DNA of 64,000 bases from Toxorhynchites rutilus septentrionalis (GCF_029784135.1 NC_073746.1:7270380-7334379); one strand, 5' to 3'; counted from the stretch's first letter, positions 10,372 to 22,671 are shown. Made by a program: numbers and translations. Notes: generated by a model not told the origin, from the letters alone.

Positions 10372-11390
10372 TTGAAGTTTGCGGCGATCCGCTTCTTGAG
10401 ATTCTTTATCTTTTCTATTTGGGTATTCAGTGTGGTCCTGAGAAAACTATCGTTCGGATGGTTCACAATGCAAAAGTCTTTCTTTCTATGTTTTTAAAAC
10501 CACATAAATCACATCCTGAATAAGCAATCATTTCATAACTCGTATAGCCGCTGCATATTGGAAACAACAATGTGTCGTGATATGAGTTACTAATTCGATA
10601 TTGTACAATTCAACGAATTATATTCAAATGTAACTAACAAACGATATCATTATCTGTTTAGATCTCGCAGATTATATATTCAGCCAGCCGCAATTCAATT
10701 TGATTGCATCTGTGAACGCTTGGGGAAACATTATCGGTTTACCGATGTGTCCCCACACATCGTGTGATTGTTTGGATTTCGTTTGCATGATAATTCGAAA
10801 CAACCTGAATTCAAACTCAAACATTGTCGCGATAGAGCGGTGCATTAGGCTGTGATTATTCATGTTTATCCTGTATTCGATTGGCACAGTAAATCTCTTT
10901 GTGGGATGTTGTCCAACATTCATCAAAATATGATCTTGCTGGAACCGATACCATACAAGTTTCATGAATCAATCTGATTGTATACAAATATTGATACCAC
11001 GGTGAGGTTTTCAGAATTAATTATACACTGAAAAACATCTATCACGTAATCAACCCCAATATGACGCTTTTATTGAATTCATTTCAGTAATATATTACAA
11101 TTAATATATACTACCGCGATTATATTTTGCGATTACGTTGAATTTCCTACCGATCCCGAATGTAATTCGGGTCATTCTTTCCAGAATGTAGAAAATGATA
11201 AACGAGCTTGCTTTTCGCAAACAACGAATTCCAATATTTTTGGTATGGAAACACTTTATTTTTTATCAAAACGTAATTTCACACTCCAAAACTTTATTCT
11301 ACAATACTATTTACAGCAATCTACTAACTCTTAATTCTTTGTAATATGGTAAATTTCTCCTCTCAATGACTATCCAACTATTCTCCTTAA
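10372..11390. other. Intergenic, no gene recognised
   Basis: Sequence following the LINE, with no domain-bearing frame. A start like CACTGAAAAACATC near 11027 resembles the termini of the CACTGAGAG family seen at 42081 and 53651 and may be a decayed end. GACCCGAATT and AATTCGGG-type arms near 11150-11172 form a small hairpin. Confidence 0.4.
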
Positions 11391-12122
11391 GGGGGTATTC
11401 TAGTCTAGAAATCTGAAAAAATCGAAATTTTTTTTTTACCATGTTTCTGTAGTTTAGGCATTCAAGAATATACTCTAGAAAGGACTTATCGAAAATCCTA
11501 TTATTTACCTAGTTAGAGCCATCTTAGTGATGTGGTATCTAACCTGTTACGGCCATCACAATGAACTTCAAACGCGTTTCTCTCGGAACTAGTTTTTTTC
11601 TAACTGGCGTACACGATATCTCAAGTTCTACTGAACCGATTTATGTCAAATTTATATGAAAATAATCTGCATACATCTCTCTATCGCATGAACCAATAAA
11701 AAATTATAACTTTTTAATTTTACTATTTTTAAAAAATCGGTAAACGCAAAAAAAACGTTTTAAACAGCATTTTTGTTTTCAAACGGCCGCCATTTTGTTA
11801 AAACCCATGTTTTTGACTTGTCCGAGGTTCATGCCATAGCGACATCTTTACTGATTCAGAATCTGTTCGATTTTTTTGTTTCAGATAACCAGAAGGACTG
11901 GAATCGTGTACGCCATGGCACAACTTTTTTTTGAACACCCTCACTTCACCAGCATGTAACTATTCTAATTATGAATATTTTTTTTCCGTCCTATTTTTGT
12001 TTTATTGTTGAAAGATAGATAAACGAATAATGATATAATGGATAGTAAAAATATTCTTTGTTTTGTTTTTACGGAGTTCGAAAAAACGTCCGAAATTCGT
12101 GTCTCTACACTAGAATACCCCC
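11391..12122. mobile_element. MITE with TTAA target site (piggyBac-like)
   Basis: The termini are inverted: GGGGGTATTCTAGT on the left and ACTAGAATACCCCC on the right. Each end is flanked by TTAA (11387-11390 and 12123-12126). TTAA duplication is the hallmark of the piggyBac superfamily, although the terminal bases differ from the canonical CCY start. The interior is 732 bp of AT-rich DNA without a transposase. Confidence 0.75.
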
Positions 12123-12303
12123 TTAATCTTGGGGTTTTCAATAATTTCCTTTCTTTCCTATTGTTCACACTTTCCCATTTCATTTCTCAGTGTTTTAGTG
12201 TTCGTGATTAAAGGTACCCACAATATAAAAATCTAGCCCATGCCGCAAAACTGATCATGTCAGAGGAATCCGTCTCCATAAAATCGCAGTGTATCCAACA
12301 ATG

Positions 12304-13263
12304 TTAATTACGTTGTCTGTAAAATTCACGAACTTTCTTGGGAACATCTGCCATTAGGTTCCGTACAGTATCCTCAGACATGCTGGCGGCGGCGCTTTTC
12401 CATCTTCTCTTGAAATCATTAATGTCATTCGCTTTCTTCTTAGTTTCGAATAGTGTTTGCTTAATCAGAGTCCAGTACTTTTCCACTGGGCGAAGTTCTA
12501 AACAGTTCGCTGGTTTTGCTGTTTTTGGCACATATTTGACCTCATGTGCATTATACCATTCCAGGATGGATTTTGCATAGTGACAAGAGGTCAAATCTGG
12601 CCAAAACAACGCTGGAGAGTCGTGGCTTCTTATGAATGGTAGCAACCGCTTCTGGAGACATTCCTTCTCGTCGACATCTTTGTTGACAGTGTCGGTAGAG
12701 ACGAAAGATTTGGATTTTCGGCGACAACTGCATATGGCTTGCTAAACCAAGTACTTTTTGGGGAATTTAGACTGCTTCTTGGTTCGGAAACACTCGGCTA
12801 CGGCATTCCTTCGCATTGCAGTATAAAAAGCGAGACCCGGAAGCTGTTTGACATTTTTGCAAAAACTGGGTGTAGAACACCTTAGCACAGCCGTTTTGCA
12901 GTTTTACTTATCATCACGATTGGGCACTTTTTTCACTTTGTACGCCTTCAGTCCATGCCTCTGCGTCACTTTTTGTACATATGATTTTGATTTTCCAACC
13001 TTTCGAGCCATAGCTGAAATGTTGGGATGTTTCTCAATAATGGCAACCACCTTTCGGTCCATCTGTCAGGAGCATACTTTTCGATTTGTTCCGCTTCCAA
13101 CCTTCCGATCCACAGTTAAGCGCTGGTCAAACGATTTGCACACACTAAACACGGTACTCTTCGGCAGGTTTAGCTTCTTGGCGGGATCGCGTACCGACAG
13201 TGTTGGATTTTGCTGCCGTTCGCGCAAAATGCGTTTGCGTACTTCCACTGGATTCGACGCCAT
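12304..13263 (-). pseudogene. DD37E Tc1/mariner transposase relic
   Basis: Minus strand reading starts MASNPVEVRKRILRER and ends REFYRQRN. Paired helix-turn-helix segments are visible (LSVRDPAKKLNLPKSTV; then HPNISAMARKVGKSKSYV in another frame). The C-terminal catalytic part gives FWPDLTSCHYAK and RPVEKYW; exactly 37 residues separate that D and E, the signature of the mosquito DD37E group. Frames shift at least twice, a stop follows VPNRDDK, and the segment with the first catalytic aspartate is deleted, so it is dead. I did not find convincing terminal repeats. Confidence 0.8.
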
Positions 13264-13724
13264 TTTACCAAATTGAAGAAGAATGTAAACATGTCGGACA
13301 TCGAAATAAAGAGGAGGGTTTCAGCTGTCATGTGAGTGAAATATTTCATTGATTAGTGAAATATTTCATTAACTATACTGAATGAAAAGTGTCAGAAATT
13401 TAACGTGGACAAGCTTTAGTTGTCGCAGGTTCTTTCTCTTTCATCATCAATCTTTCATCTGACAAACTCATAGTGTTTTTTCACTTCAACGTTCGTTACA
13501 TGTCGTGAAAAGATTGATATGAACGATATCGATGAGAAGAGTGGTGAAGAAATCGTGATCTGTTGACCAATCAACTGTTTCCCGATGTTTCAAAGCCACG
13601 GGAGAGATCCTGAAGGTTCCACATGACTGGACGACATACAACGAGATAACTGGAAAATCATTTCTGCATCGGATCATGACCGGGCATGAAAAGGAGAAAT
13701 ATTACAAGAATCCCAATCCCCAAA
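13264..13724. other. Spacer, nothing recognised
   Basis: Sits between the DD37E relic and the RTE fragment. It may include the missing end of either element. No repeat or motif was assigned. Confidence 0.4.
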
Positions 13725-14170
13725 GATCGTTTGTTGACATCAAGTCCCTCGAGTTCCGCTGGGGGCTTCGTCAAGGTGGTGATCTTTCTTGCCTGCTATT
13801 CAACATTGCGCTGGAGGGTGTTATGAGACGAGCGGCGTTTAACTTGTACAATTTTCGACAGATTCAGTCCATTCATCTGGTTTGCTAGATATTGTCGACA
13901 AAACATTTGAGATTGAACCGGAACATTACACCAGACTTAAGCAAGAAGCAGAGAGATTTGGACTGAGAATTAATGCGTCTGAAGTCAAGTACACAAATAC
14001 AATATATCCAGCTTCCGGATCCACGCGCAGTAGTATAGGGATTGACGGCGATGGGTTTGAGGTAGTGAACTAATTTTTCTACCTTGGCTCAATGCCAAAG
14101 GATACCAGTCGCGAGATCCGGAGACGCATTGTCAATGGGAATCGTACCTACACCCAAACTAACGTTGGCA
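13725..14170 (+). pseudogene. RTE-type reverse transcriptase relic, first piece
   Basis: Translated + frames read LEFRWGLRQGGDLSCLLFNIALEG, matching the RT motif usually seen as LRQGDGLSCLLFN. Then EHYTRLKQEAERFGLRINASEVKYT, IDGDGFEVVN and REIRRRIVNGNR follow. This order is typical of the RT-to-thumb region of RTE/BovB-like LINEs. The FADD-containing segment is damaged, and several frameshifts and stops are present. The matching downstream part lies at 15310-15720, beyond a hAT MITE. Confidence 0.7.
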
Positions 14171-14528
14171 GAAAACATTTCATCCTTGGCAGAAATAGTG
14201 CTTTTTCGTGTGCTGGAGGATCAAGTGCGCTGTTTTGAAGGCTTTAAAATGTTTATATGTATGAGAGCAGACATCTTTTTCTATTTTCTTTTTTCATTTC
14301 ATTTGGGATTGTACCAAAAAAAAAAAGTTCAGACGATATCAACGGAGATCGAACCAAGGCCGACTGGAATGCAGAGCTGTTTCACACGACAACGCAATCC
14401 ATTTAACTGCTAGTGCTGCTGTATAAAAGCGTGATAATATTACACCTCATTATAAAATGAAGTTGAAAAGTGTTTTCTAAGAGGAAAAAGAAGAGCATAA
14501 ACGAGAATATATATCTTTCTCTGTCTAG
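14171..14528. other. Diverged spacer inside the RTE relic
   Basis: Between the RT fragment and the hAT MITE. It probably represents decayed RTE sequence plus small insertions; no motif can be read. Confidence 0.35.
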
Positions 14529-14536
14529 GCCGTGTA

Positions 14537-15069
14537 TAGAGACGTCGGTTAATCGTTCGAATAATTCAAATAATCGAATATCTGCAATTACAATCGAGTA
14601 ATTTGGTATCGAATAATGAGAAATCAAAATATGAATACATCGAATAGTTATCACAGTGATCGTGATTAATGAAAAAAGAAAGCATTTTCAAGGTTAATAC
14701 ATTTTTAGGTCAATAGTTAGGCTATGGATTTTTTTATCCAACAGCGACCATCTAACATCGACAACCCGATAGACAACGTGATATAAAAAATCATGAAATG
14801 GTCAATTTATCAATATACTGAAACATCATTTCATTCAAAAACCATGATTCTACTCCACGTTTATTTTACAATTATATTTAATGTAACTTTTAAAATTATA
14901 ATATCATAATCTTTTTTATTATGCAATGTATGTTCATTATTATTACAAGAAAAAAATATTCGCTCGATTAATCGAATACTGAAAGACAATTATTCGAATG
15001 AATCGAATATTCAAAAATGATCCGACGATTAATCGATAATCGAATAAACGAAAAATTTAGACATCTCTA
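14537..15069. mobile_element. hAT-type MITE with exact 8-bp TSD
   Basis: GCCGTGTA occurs immediately left (14529-14536) and right (15070-15077). The termini are inverted (TAGAGACGTC on the left, GACATCTCTA on the right). The interior is rich in ATTCGAATAATCGAT-like words arranged in both directions near the ends. An 8-bp duplication with a TAGAG start fits hAT. At 533 bp with no transposase it is non-autonomous. Confidence 0.85.
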
Positions 15070-15309
15070 GCCGTGTATTTGGCAAACTATAAGAAAAACT
15101 TTCATATGCTTTCATTTTAATGTGTCTCCTGTTTCGCTCGCTCATATTGGCTCATATTGGCTCTAGGATGTATATTATACAATTTTTCTATTCTTCATTA
15201 TAGAGACTTTCAGAGATATTATACAAATAATATACACGTATTGGGGAGTAGACCATTTTCTGTTATTTTTCGGCTCATTTAATGTAAAAAATCGGGATTA
15301 CAGAACATG

Positions 15310-15720
15310 TGCTAAAAAATAACTTTGGGTGTACTGATGCCGCCACAAACTCTTGAGATCAATTAGCAATCGTGTGAAATGTTTCCTGTTTAAAACGCTC
15401 GTAAGACCGGTTATCCTGTCCATGGACAATACTGAAAAAGGACCAACGAGAACTCGGATTTTTTGAACGACGTGAAGATGAATATGAAGGCTGAACCACC
15501 AACTCACGCAACGCACTGGTGAAACAAGTATCCATAAAGTAGCCAAAGCTGAAAGGATAAGCTGGACAGGACACGTTGCTAGAACTCCCGGCAACTATCC
15601 TGAAAAAAATTATATTCATCGAGAACCTGGCTGGTACGAGACGACGAGGAGAGCAGCAAGCAAGGCAGAGCATGTGGGTCCAACCTGGCGCCCGTGGAAT
15701 TGGAGAGAAATAACCACGAA
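15310..15720 (+). pseudogene. RTE-type LINE relic, C-terminal piece
   Basis: Reading across frames gives FKTLVRPVILS, then ERISWTGHVARTPGNYP, and IENLAGTRRRGEQQARQ in another frame. This is the usual C-terminal end of RTE-type ORFs (TLIRPVLLYG, then a WxGHVxR motif). Stops and frameshifts are frequent. It continues the relic at 13725-14170. Confidence 0.65.
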
Positions 15721-16419
15721 CCGAATTAATGGAGGAAATAACTCTTTACTTGAAATATAGAAGAACCCAAAAAAAAGCGTTGTTGACGTAGGACTACGGA
15801 ATTATTTTGTACAATTTTGTACATGTCGATGTGATACGACTATTATTTCAAAATATATCAACAGTATGAAATTTACTTTTTTGTAGAATGTTCTGGTGAT
15901 GCTGAAAACTGAAAACGAGTACGTGGTTTTGTAGGCGTATCTCAAGATGGTTGATTCTTGCCCTCGCACAATACACAAGCTGGCCATGCTAAACGGACTG
16001 AAAAATCCCGGGATTTTCAGTGAAAATAATCGTTTTTTGAGCAAAGCTCTGGGATCCCGGAACTTTTGAGCCCATGTAGTATGTTGCATTTTGTTCCCTT
16101 TTTGTATACGCGGAGTATTTATTGGCTGACAAAACGATTTTATATGTATACGTAGCGAAGGATATTGTAGAGAATCCTGAGAAGGTAACTAAGGGAACTC
16201 CTGTACAATGAATCGGACCGACGATATATTTTATGTCTAGTCGTGTGCAATATTTTTTTCATTCCAACACTAACAATGTATTCCAGAAATCTTACATTTT
16301 CAATATCTCGAAAACGCGTTTATAATCTTATACCGTGTTGTCTCAAATTCCGAACACTTAAGCTTTGTTGGTCATTAAACAGTGTCTCATTACTCAAAAT
16401 GGTACTTTTTCGCGAAATG
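15721..16419. other. Intergenic, nothing recognised
   Basis: Contains TTGACGTAGGACTACGG near 15783, a short match to the end of the GACGTAG repeat family, but no complete copy. No gene recognised. Confidence 0.4.
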
Positions 16420-16790
16420 TGGTTTTTAGTAAGCGATCGATCGTGAGTTCAAAACTCAGGGCCCTCATTGACCATCTTCGAGTTGTTACAGAATAGCTAC
16501 GTCCACGCAACAATCAACAGCGATGGAGATCGATCCACGGTCGAAATAAGATCGATTCATCCATACAACCGCTCTGCTCTGCAAGACACATCGGGCTGCT
16601 GTTCTATAAATAACTCAACAATGATCAATCAACTGTCTCCGCTGTCCGGTGGTCTAACTGGATAATGGAAGAACGGAAAGAATACTCTTACGCCTAAATG
16701 ACTACTGTGTAAATGTACCATATGCAATGGTATAGAAGGAATACTGGCGAATGGCAACTGTGTAATGTAATGTGCTATAATTATAGATAT
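16420..16790 (+). repeat. Possible tRNA-related SINE or LINE tail
   Basis: GAGTTCAAAACTC at about 16445 resembles a Pol III B box, preceded by AAGCGATCGATCG. The following sequence has an unusually even base composition and ends in short TAATGTAATG-type repeats. The 65-codon frame (16468-16665) is probably incidental. No TSD was located, so the class is uncertain. Confidence 0.35.
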
Positions 16791-17484
16791 AGTTATGATA
16801 ACCGTGTGACAAGTACACGATTAAAATTCGGCTCTGTTACAGCTAAAATGCTAATGAGCCTAAAATAAATAAATGGGATAAAAAAAAATATTCTTTTATG
16901 ATTATAACATTTTAATTTATGATGTAGAGGCGTAGATTTGTACGTTAGATCGCCAATTACGATACATCCACTTATGTTAGCAGAGTTCATAAAATTGATG
17001 CTATGAAATACTGTTGAAACATCGTAGAATTGGAGTGGGTTGTTGACACGTGTGCACCTTTTTCACGTACCTGTTGGCTGTCAATCCATCCATCCTGAGT
17101 TTGCTATCCAATTTTAATCTACGCGGTGGGAGTTCCACGCGCGGCTTACTGATGAAACATTTGCACTCAATCCATATAAATATGTTGTCAACAAGGTATT
17201 GGTTAATATTTCATTCCACTCCCATGTGATTTATGGAACCGAGAGCTGACAAAAAAATGGTCGTATCAAAAAAGAGGAGAGAGAGAAATGGATTAATATT
17301 TTTTTATTGTTGTCCAGCAGTGAAAATCCACCTGGAAAAACGAATATTTTTAAGCGGGACAAATATGATTTCCTCTTCAAAGAATCAGTTTTCAAAAATA
17401 ACAACAGTTTAATCAAGTTGCTCATACAACATATCTGAAGCGATTTTTCATTTTCCATTTTCCATCTTTTTTCATCTTCCCCAG
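16791..17484 (+). other. Sequence upstream of the first visible tetraspanin exon
   Basis: Ends in TTTTTTCATCTTCCCCAG, a good polypyrimidine tract and acceptor. I searched by eye for the missing first tetraspanin exon (a short Met-led piece ending in a CVKY-like motif) and did not find it here or further upstream. Confidence 0.4.
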
Positions 17485-20400
17485 ATCACTGCACTGGTCG
17501 TCATAGTGACCGGTGTCGTCATCCAGTCGTCGTATCATCATTATTCAAATTTCCTCGGTAAGTAGATTACAGACGCCCACAGGGATATCCACTCGAAGCG
17601 CCGGTAGGCTTGCCTGCTTTTTCGCGTTCCACGATTGTGTTTGGTTGCACCAACCAACGATTATTAATTGTTTTTCATCCGTTTCCCGTCGTTTGGTGTG
17701 GGCCACGGTTTACCGCACAGGTGAAAGCTTTTGGACCGCCCCGATAGTGCTCATCGTGATTGGATCAATCATATTTGTAGTCGCCTGCTTCGGATGCTGC
17801 GGTGCCGCGTTGGAGAGTCCTTGTATGATTATTACGGTGAGTAGTGGCATTGTGATTAAACAAAAAATGTGGAGCGATTCCATCGGTTTGAAAGCATGCT
17901 AGTTGTATGAAGTGCAAAGTTACAGTCATAACGATTTAATTTTACGAAAATGGTTTGCCATTTTGATTTTCGTTCGTATGTTCTCTTCGAGCTCGAGCAC
18001 TCTGTATTGTATTAAAACCTAAAAAGCACACATATGGGAATGAAAATATCCATACCATTTAATTAACTATAATGTGATAAAATTCAAAATTTTAACATTT
18101 TTTATTTTAAAATGTAACATGTCAAATCGGAAAACAGGGGTATTATATCCGTGAGAAATGAGTGCTACCTTCAAGCGGTCCAGTTGTTGGCAGTACAGGT
18201 CCGAATTGAGCGTTTGGCCATAGGGAAGCAGCTCATAATAGATTATTCCTTGACAATCCCACCAAACACACAGCAGAACCTTCCCGGCCGTTAATGAGGG
18301 TTTGGCCACCATCTGAGCCGCTTCAGCGGGCTTCGACCACGACCGTTTGCGCTTCACGTTGTCGTAAGTGACCCACTTTTCATCGCCAGTCACCATCCGC
18401 TTCAGAAACGGGTCGATTTTGTTGCGATTCAGCAGCGATTCACATGCGTCGATACGGTCAAAGATGTTTTTTGCGTCAACGTGTGTGGCACCCATACATC
18501 GAGCTTCTTTGTGAATCCAAGCTTCTAAATGGTTAATAACGGTTTGATGACTTATCCCCAGCTCTTGACCGATGCTACGGCTGCTACTATGCCGGTCTTT
18601 CTCGGCTAATTCAGCGATTTTGTCGCAATTTTCGACGACAGGCCTTCCGGAGCGTGGCGTGGAAATGGAAACTGTATCGGGTCCATAAACTGCACAAATT
18701 TTATTGGCAGCTTGAGATGCATTTTTGCCTTTGTCATAGTAGTACTGTAAAATATGTCGGATTTTCTTTTTATTTTGCTCCATATTTGCGACACTATAAC
18801 TCACGAACGACTTAACCAAACAAAACACTGTCAAGGACTATATTATAGCGCGCAAAAAAACCTTTCCAACAAGCTATAGTATGACTCGATACAATGAATA
18901 CAACTAGAATTATTTTTATTTTTTTTTGTTTTTTCATATGAATCAGAAGTCATGTATAAAATTAAAAAAAAAAACAGTACTTTTTAAACCAGAATTGTTA
19001 TGAGTTTTTACGAAACTACGATTTTTTGTATGTTAAGAATCATTTTTAGCTACAAATTATGAATTCTGACGTGATTTAAAACAAGAAAGCTCTTTAACAA
19101 TCTTCTTCTAATGCATTCTCGAGATATTTAAAAAAATATATCTCATTTATTGTCTTATTTATAGTACATGAGCTCTTTTAATATGTTTGTCGAGTTATCA
19201 CGTCATGTTCATGAAATTTTATGAATTTGTTTATAATTTTCAACAATGCACAGCGCCCCGAGCGGCCTCACGGCATTCTTATGTTCTAAAATACAAAAAA
19301 CACAACTTCTTGGTTTTCAGGAGACACCACCGTTCTCCTGCGTGGCTCACGATCGACTCCCTTTTCTTTATTTTACTTCTCTTCACGATAACATTAATGT
19401 CTTAATATCTACCGACAAACTCTAGGTAGAGTTTTCCTATTCTGCTACCTCCGTTCTATTCATTTATTTACTGCTGCCTATCGTATTCATGGAATTTTCC
19501 ATCTGTATGGAAAATTCCGGCATTCTTATGTTGCTCATTCTTATTGTAGAATCCTTTATTGGATTCTCATATTGTCTGGTTAGAAAAATGTCTGATGAGA
19601 TGAGAATTAATTTAAAGGGGCGCTGCAACAACTTTTGCAAATTCTGCATTATGGTAAAAATATATGTCACGAAGTTACGTTGAAAAAAATATTTTGTTAA
19701 AACCAACATGTCTTCAAATGTTTTTCAACATAACTCGGTAACATATATTTTTACCACAATGATATATTTAGAGAAGTTGTTGAAAATTATAAGCATATTC
19801 AGAAAATTTCATAATATATAATTTAAAAAAAAAATTAAATTGAAAAATACAAGAATTAAGAAATGTTTTTCCAAATATCTCGAGAATGGCTGCATTTAGA
19901 AGGAGATTGATAAAAAGCTTTTTTTTTATTTTAAATCACATCAGGATTCATAATTTGTAGCTAACAATTATTGTTGACATACAAAAGTCGAAGTTTCGAA
20001 AATTAATAAAAATTCGATGTTGCACAAAGTTCGTCGAAAATAGTTTCACCATCTTGTACCCAAGTTTTTATTTTTTCTACATGACTTCTATTTTATATGA
20101 AAAAAATTTAAAGAAAATATATATTTTAGATATTGCAAATAAAAAATAAAAATAAAAAAAGTACTAATTTTTTCTCATTGTATATTTTTTCACGTGGACA
20201 TCAATACTCTATAACTCTTTCTAAGACACTATTTCGGTAGGACTCATAGTTTTTGAGATTATCAAAGATTTCTATTACTAAAATCGATACGCCCTTTTCA
20301 AAAGTTACACTCAAAACAATTTGGGAATTTGGGGAAAACTCATATTTCCTCCAACCCAAACGGAATACAAACTTTCATTCGAATCAAAAATACTCATGTT

Positions 20401-21672
20401 TTGTCATTAGTCGATTTCGTTTGGAATTGCTCATAGGACAAAGAGTATGTTACAGCGATCAATTCCTTTTTCAGGTGTTGGAATCGGTGCCTACGAATTT
20501 TAGGATATGTTCTAGAAATGATGAGCCTTTATTGCTCCACCAATTATTTGTATAAAACGAAACGATAATTCGGTGTGATGCGTGTTAGGGTGGGTTTAGA
20601 CTAGTGATATATTCATATGAAGAAATATGATGAGATTTATAGAAATCGCATCAACCGTTTACACTAGCGTGAACTTCTATAATGAATATATTCATATCTT
20701 CGGTGAATTTATTCACCTGTAGTAGAACTGCATCCAACTTTAGCGATTTCTCACCAGTGAGAAATTCACAAGCGTTTACATATGCTGAATTTATTCAAGT
20801 TATATATACCTCGAATAAGTGTATCATATTTATTCTCACCCGTTTACACCTATTTCACGTGAATAAATCCATCTATAGCTATAGATCTCCCTAATGTAAA
20901 CCCGCCATTAGGTTTAATTCGATACTGAATTTAACGCTAGCCAACAAATGCAACATCTATCTTCTAAGTAAAGAGAGCAAGTGAAGAAAAATGATGCGAT
21001 AGCTTTTCTTGGATTCAATATTCTAATTTTCAGCAATGAGCAGCTAGAATGCAAATATTGGTTTACTGAATATGCTAATGCCTAATGGTTATCTGAATAT
21101 TTTTTCTTTTATACTTTCGAGAATGTTCGAATTTATGTTCACTACTTTACCACTTCCAGTTCTCAATATTCCTCTGTTTGGTCTTCTTTGCGGAAATCGG
21201 AATCGGCGTTGCCGGGTACTACAAGCACGAGGAGCTCAGTGGAATCCTCGAGAAGGGCTTCAACGAGACCATGGATAACTTCTCGAACAGCATTCCAGCG
21301 CAGGAAGCCTGGAATCTGGTCCAATCGGAGATGACCTGCTGCGGCGTTAACGGTCCGGAGGATTGGGAGCCGATTTTCAAGAACGATACCGTACCGAGAT
21401 CCTGTTGCCATGAACTACCCGATGGGGTCACCAAATGCACCCGCAAGTACGCGGACCAGGAAGGGTGCTTCCCGAAACTATCGTCTTATCTTGGCTCCAA
21501 ATCGCTCATCCTGGCCGGCATTGGAATCGGATTGGCCATTGTACAGGTGGGATAATTACCTAGCTAATATGGTGATGGAAAAGAATGTAGCGTTGTTTAT
21601 TTTCAGCTCGTTGCCGTTCTTTTGGCCTGTTGCTTGTACGGATCCTTCCGACGACAGTACGAAACCGTCTAA
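17485..21672 (+). CDS. CD63-like tetraspanin (spliced, 5' exon missing)
   Basis: Four exons splice in phase: 17485-17557, 17721-17836, 21160-21546 and 21607-21672. All junctions are GT-AG. They give 213 residues and a TAA stop. The product is a four-pass membrane protein that scaffolds membrane microdomains. Visible in order are the end of TM1 (ITALVVIVTGVVIQ), the small loop, and TM2 closing with CFGCCGAALESPC. TM3 (FSIFLCLVFFAEIGIGVAG) follows. The large loop holds the CCG motif, PRSCC and two more cysteines (six in all), with N-glycosylation sites NET and NDT. TM4 (LILAGIGIGLAIVQ) continues into LVAVLLACC. The tail ends RRQYETV; YETV fits a YxxΦ endosomal sorting signal as in CD63, and the juxtamembrane CC may be palmitoylated. 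Typical length is 220-250, so roughly 15-25 N-terminal residues, including the start codon, lie in an unseen upstream exon. The ortholog is not assigned. Confidence 0.93.
18130..18783 (-). pseudogene. Mariner transposase, internally deleted and truncated
   Basis: Read from MEQNKKKIRHILQYYYDKGK the product matches the mariner N-terminus. About 25 residues of the central HTH are lost where CAVYGPDTVS runs into PRSGRPVV. Later motifs are intact: PFLKRMVTGDEKWVTYDNVK with the first catalytic Asp, and WWDCQGIIYYELLPYGQTLNSDLY. The frame then passes into unrelated sequence after ISHGYNTPVF, so the second Asp (usually in HQDNARPH) and the third are missing. It is inactive and sits antisense in the third tetraspanin intron. 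Confidence 0.85.
18880..20300. repeat. Fold-back (long inverted repeat) element, copy 1
   Basis: The left arm (about 18900-19250) and right arm (about 19640-20270) are largely reverse complements. Examples are AATTCTGACGTGATTTAAAA near 19060 against TTTAAATCACATCAGG near 19930, and CTCGAGATATTTAAA against AAATATCTCGAGAATGG. A second copy of the same sequence is spread over 43500-47560. Within the centre, 19492-19519 is a perfect 12-bp hairpin (GGAATTTTCCAT, loop CTGT, ATGGAAAATTCC). No coding capacity. It lies in the tetraspanin intron. Confidence 0.65.
20588..20907. mobile_element. 320-bp MITE with TTA target duplication
   Basis: TTA flanks both sides (20585-20587, 20908-20910). The ends are inverted: GGGTGGGTTTAGACTAG on the left, and TGGCGGGTTTACATTAG as the reverse complement of the right. 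A 3-bp TTA duplication and a G-rich start fit PIF/Harbinger MITEs. The interior repeats GTGAATTTATTCA-like words in both orientations. It lies about 250 bp upstream of the third visible tetraspanin exon. Confidence 0.8.
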
Positions 21673-22671
21673 ATCAAACAATGATTTAGGAGGTGGGATG
21701 AAAATGGCATTACATAATCAAAATCGCTTCGGATACATAAGAGCAGGACCACAAAAACAAAATCAATTTCAACATCGACTAACCACCATACGAAAAGCCT
21801 CCGTCTGATAATATAAAACATTTCACATTGGCGCCCAAATTAACTAGGGGAAGCAGATCATCAAATCGTCTTTATCGGATTGTGTCGGAGAAAGCTGTGG
21901 CCGCCGGTTCAAAATTCCAAGTAAACCACCCCAAATCCCACCGCCCTAAGAGAGAAGAACATTCCATCTTGTGTTTTTGTTTGTCAAAATGTTAGATGTA
22001 AGCCGAATGATATGCCCTCTGGGCATACAATGCCCGGAGGAGGCTATCAGAGACCAAAAGATCATTTAATTTGTTTCACCATATTGTGAAATAATGTTAT
22101 GAGAGGACAGAACAGAACGTGAGCACCTTTGTCAGCATAGTTGTGCAAATCAAACACAAACACTCACACACACACAATAATATTTGTAGTTTGTAGGTAA
22201 AATATGCGAAATCAAAAAGAAAACTTGTCAAAACCCTGTTACGTAAAAATGAAAGAAAAACTAATTTTGGAAACAAAATGAATATAAGAAAAATGTCGTG
22301 TATAAACATGAACAAGCGTATTTCGTTTTGGAAAGCATAAAGGTAGAGAGCATTAGATTTTACGAATCGCTCAATTTGCTCAATATAGACAGGCTTTTTA
22401 GATTTGTGGCATCATGTTATCTCACCCCCTTAGGTTGATGTTTTGGAGAGTATGTAACGAATGAATCTCACCCCCGCAATGTCACCGTGTGCTTTCATTT
22501 TGGTAAAATGCCTCATTTCCGCGGTGATGTTCTCGTATATAGTAACGAACTGATACCATCATCATATTTGTAGAGTTAGTTCTGAGCTCTTATTATAAAA
22601 TTCAAAAAACAAATGAAGTTCAACGAACGGCAAAGAACAATAATATTCGAAAAAGTGAGAACAAAAATAAA
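21673..22671 (+). other. Probable tetraspanin 3'UTR
   Basis: Follows the TAA at 21670-21672. It is rich in A and contains a short CA run near 22160 and AATAAA at 22666-22671, a plausible polyadenylation signal. The true end of the transcript is not fixed by sequence alone. Confidence 0.45.
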
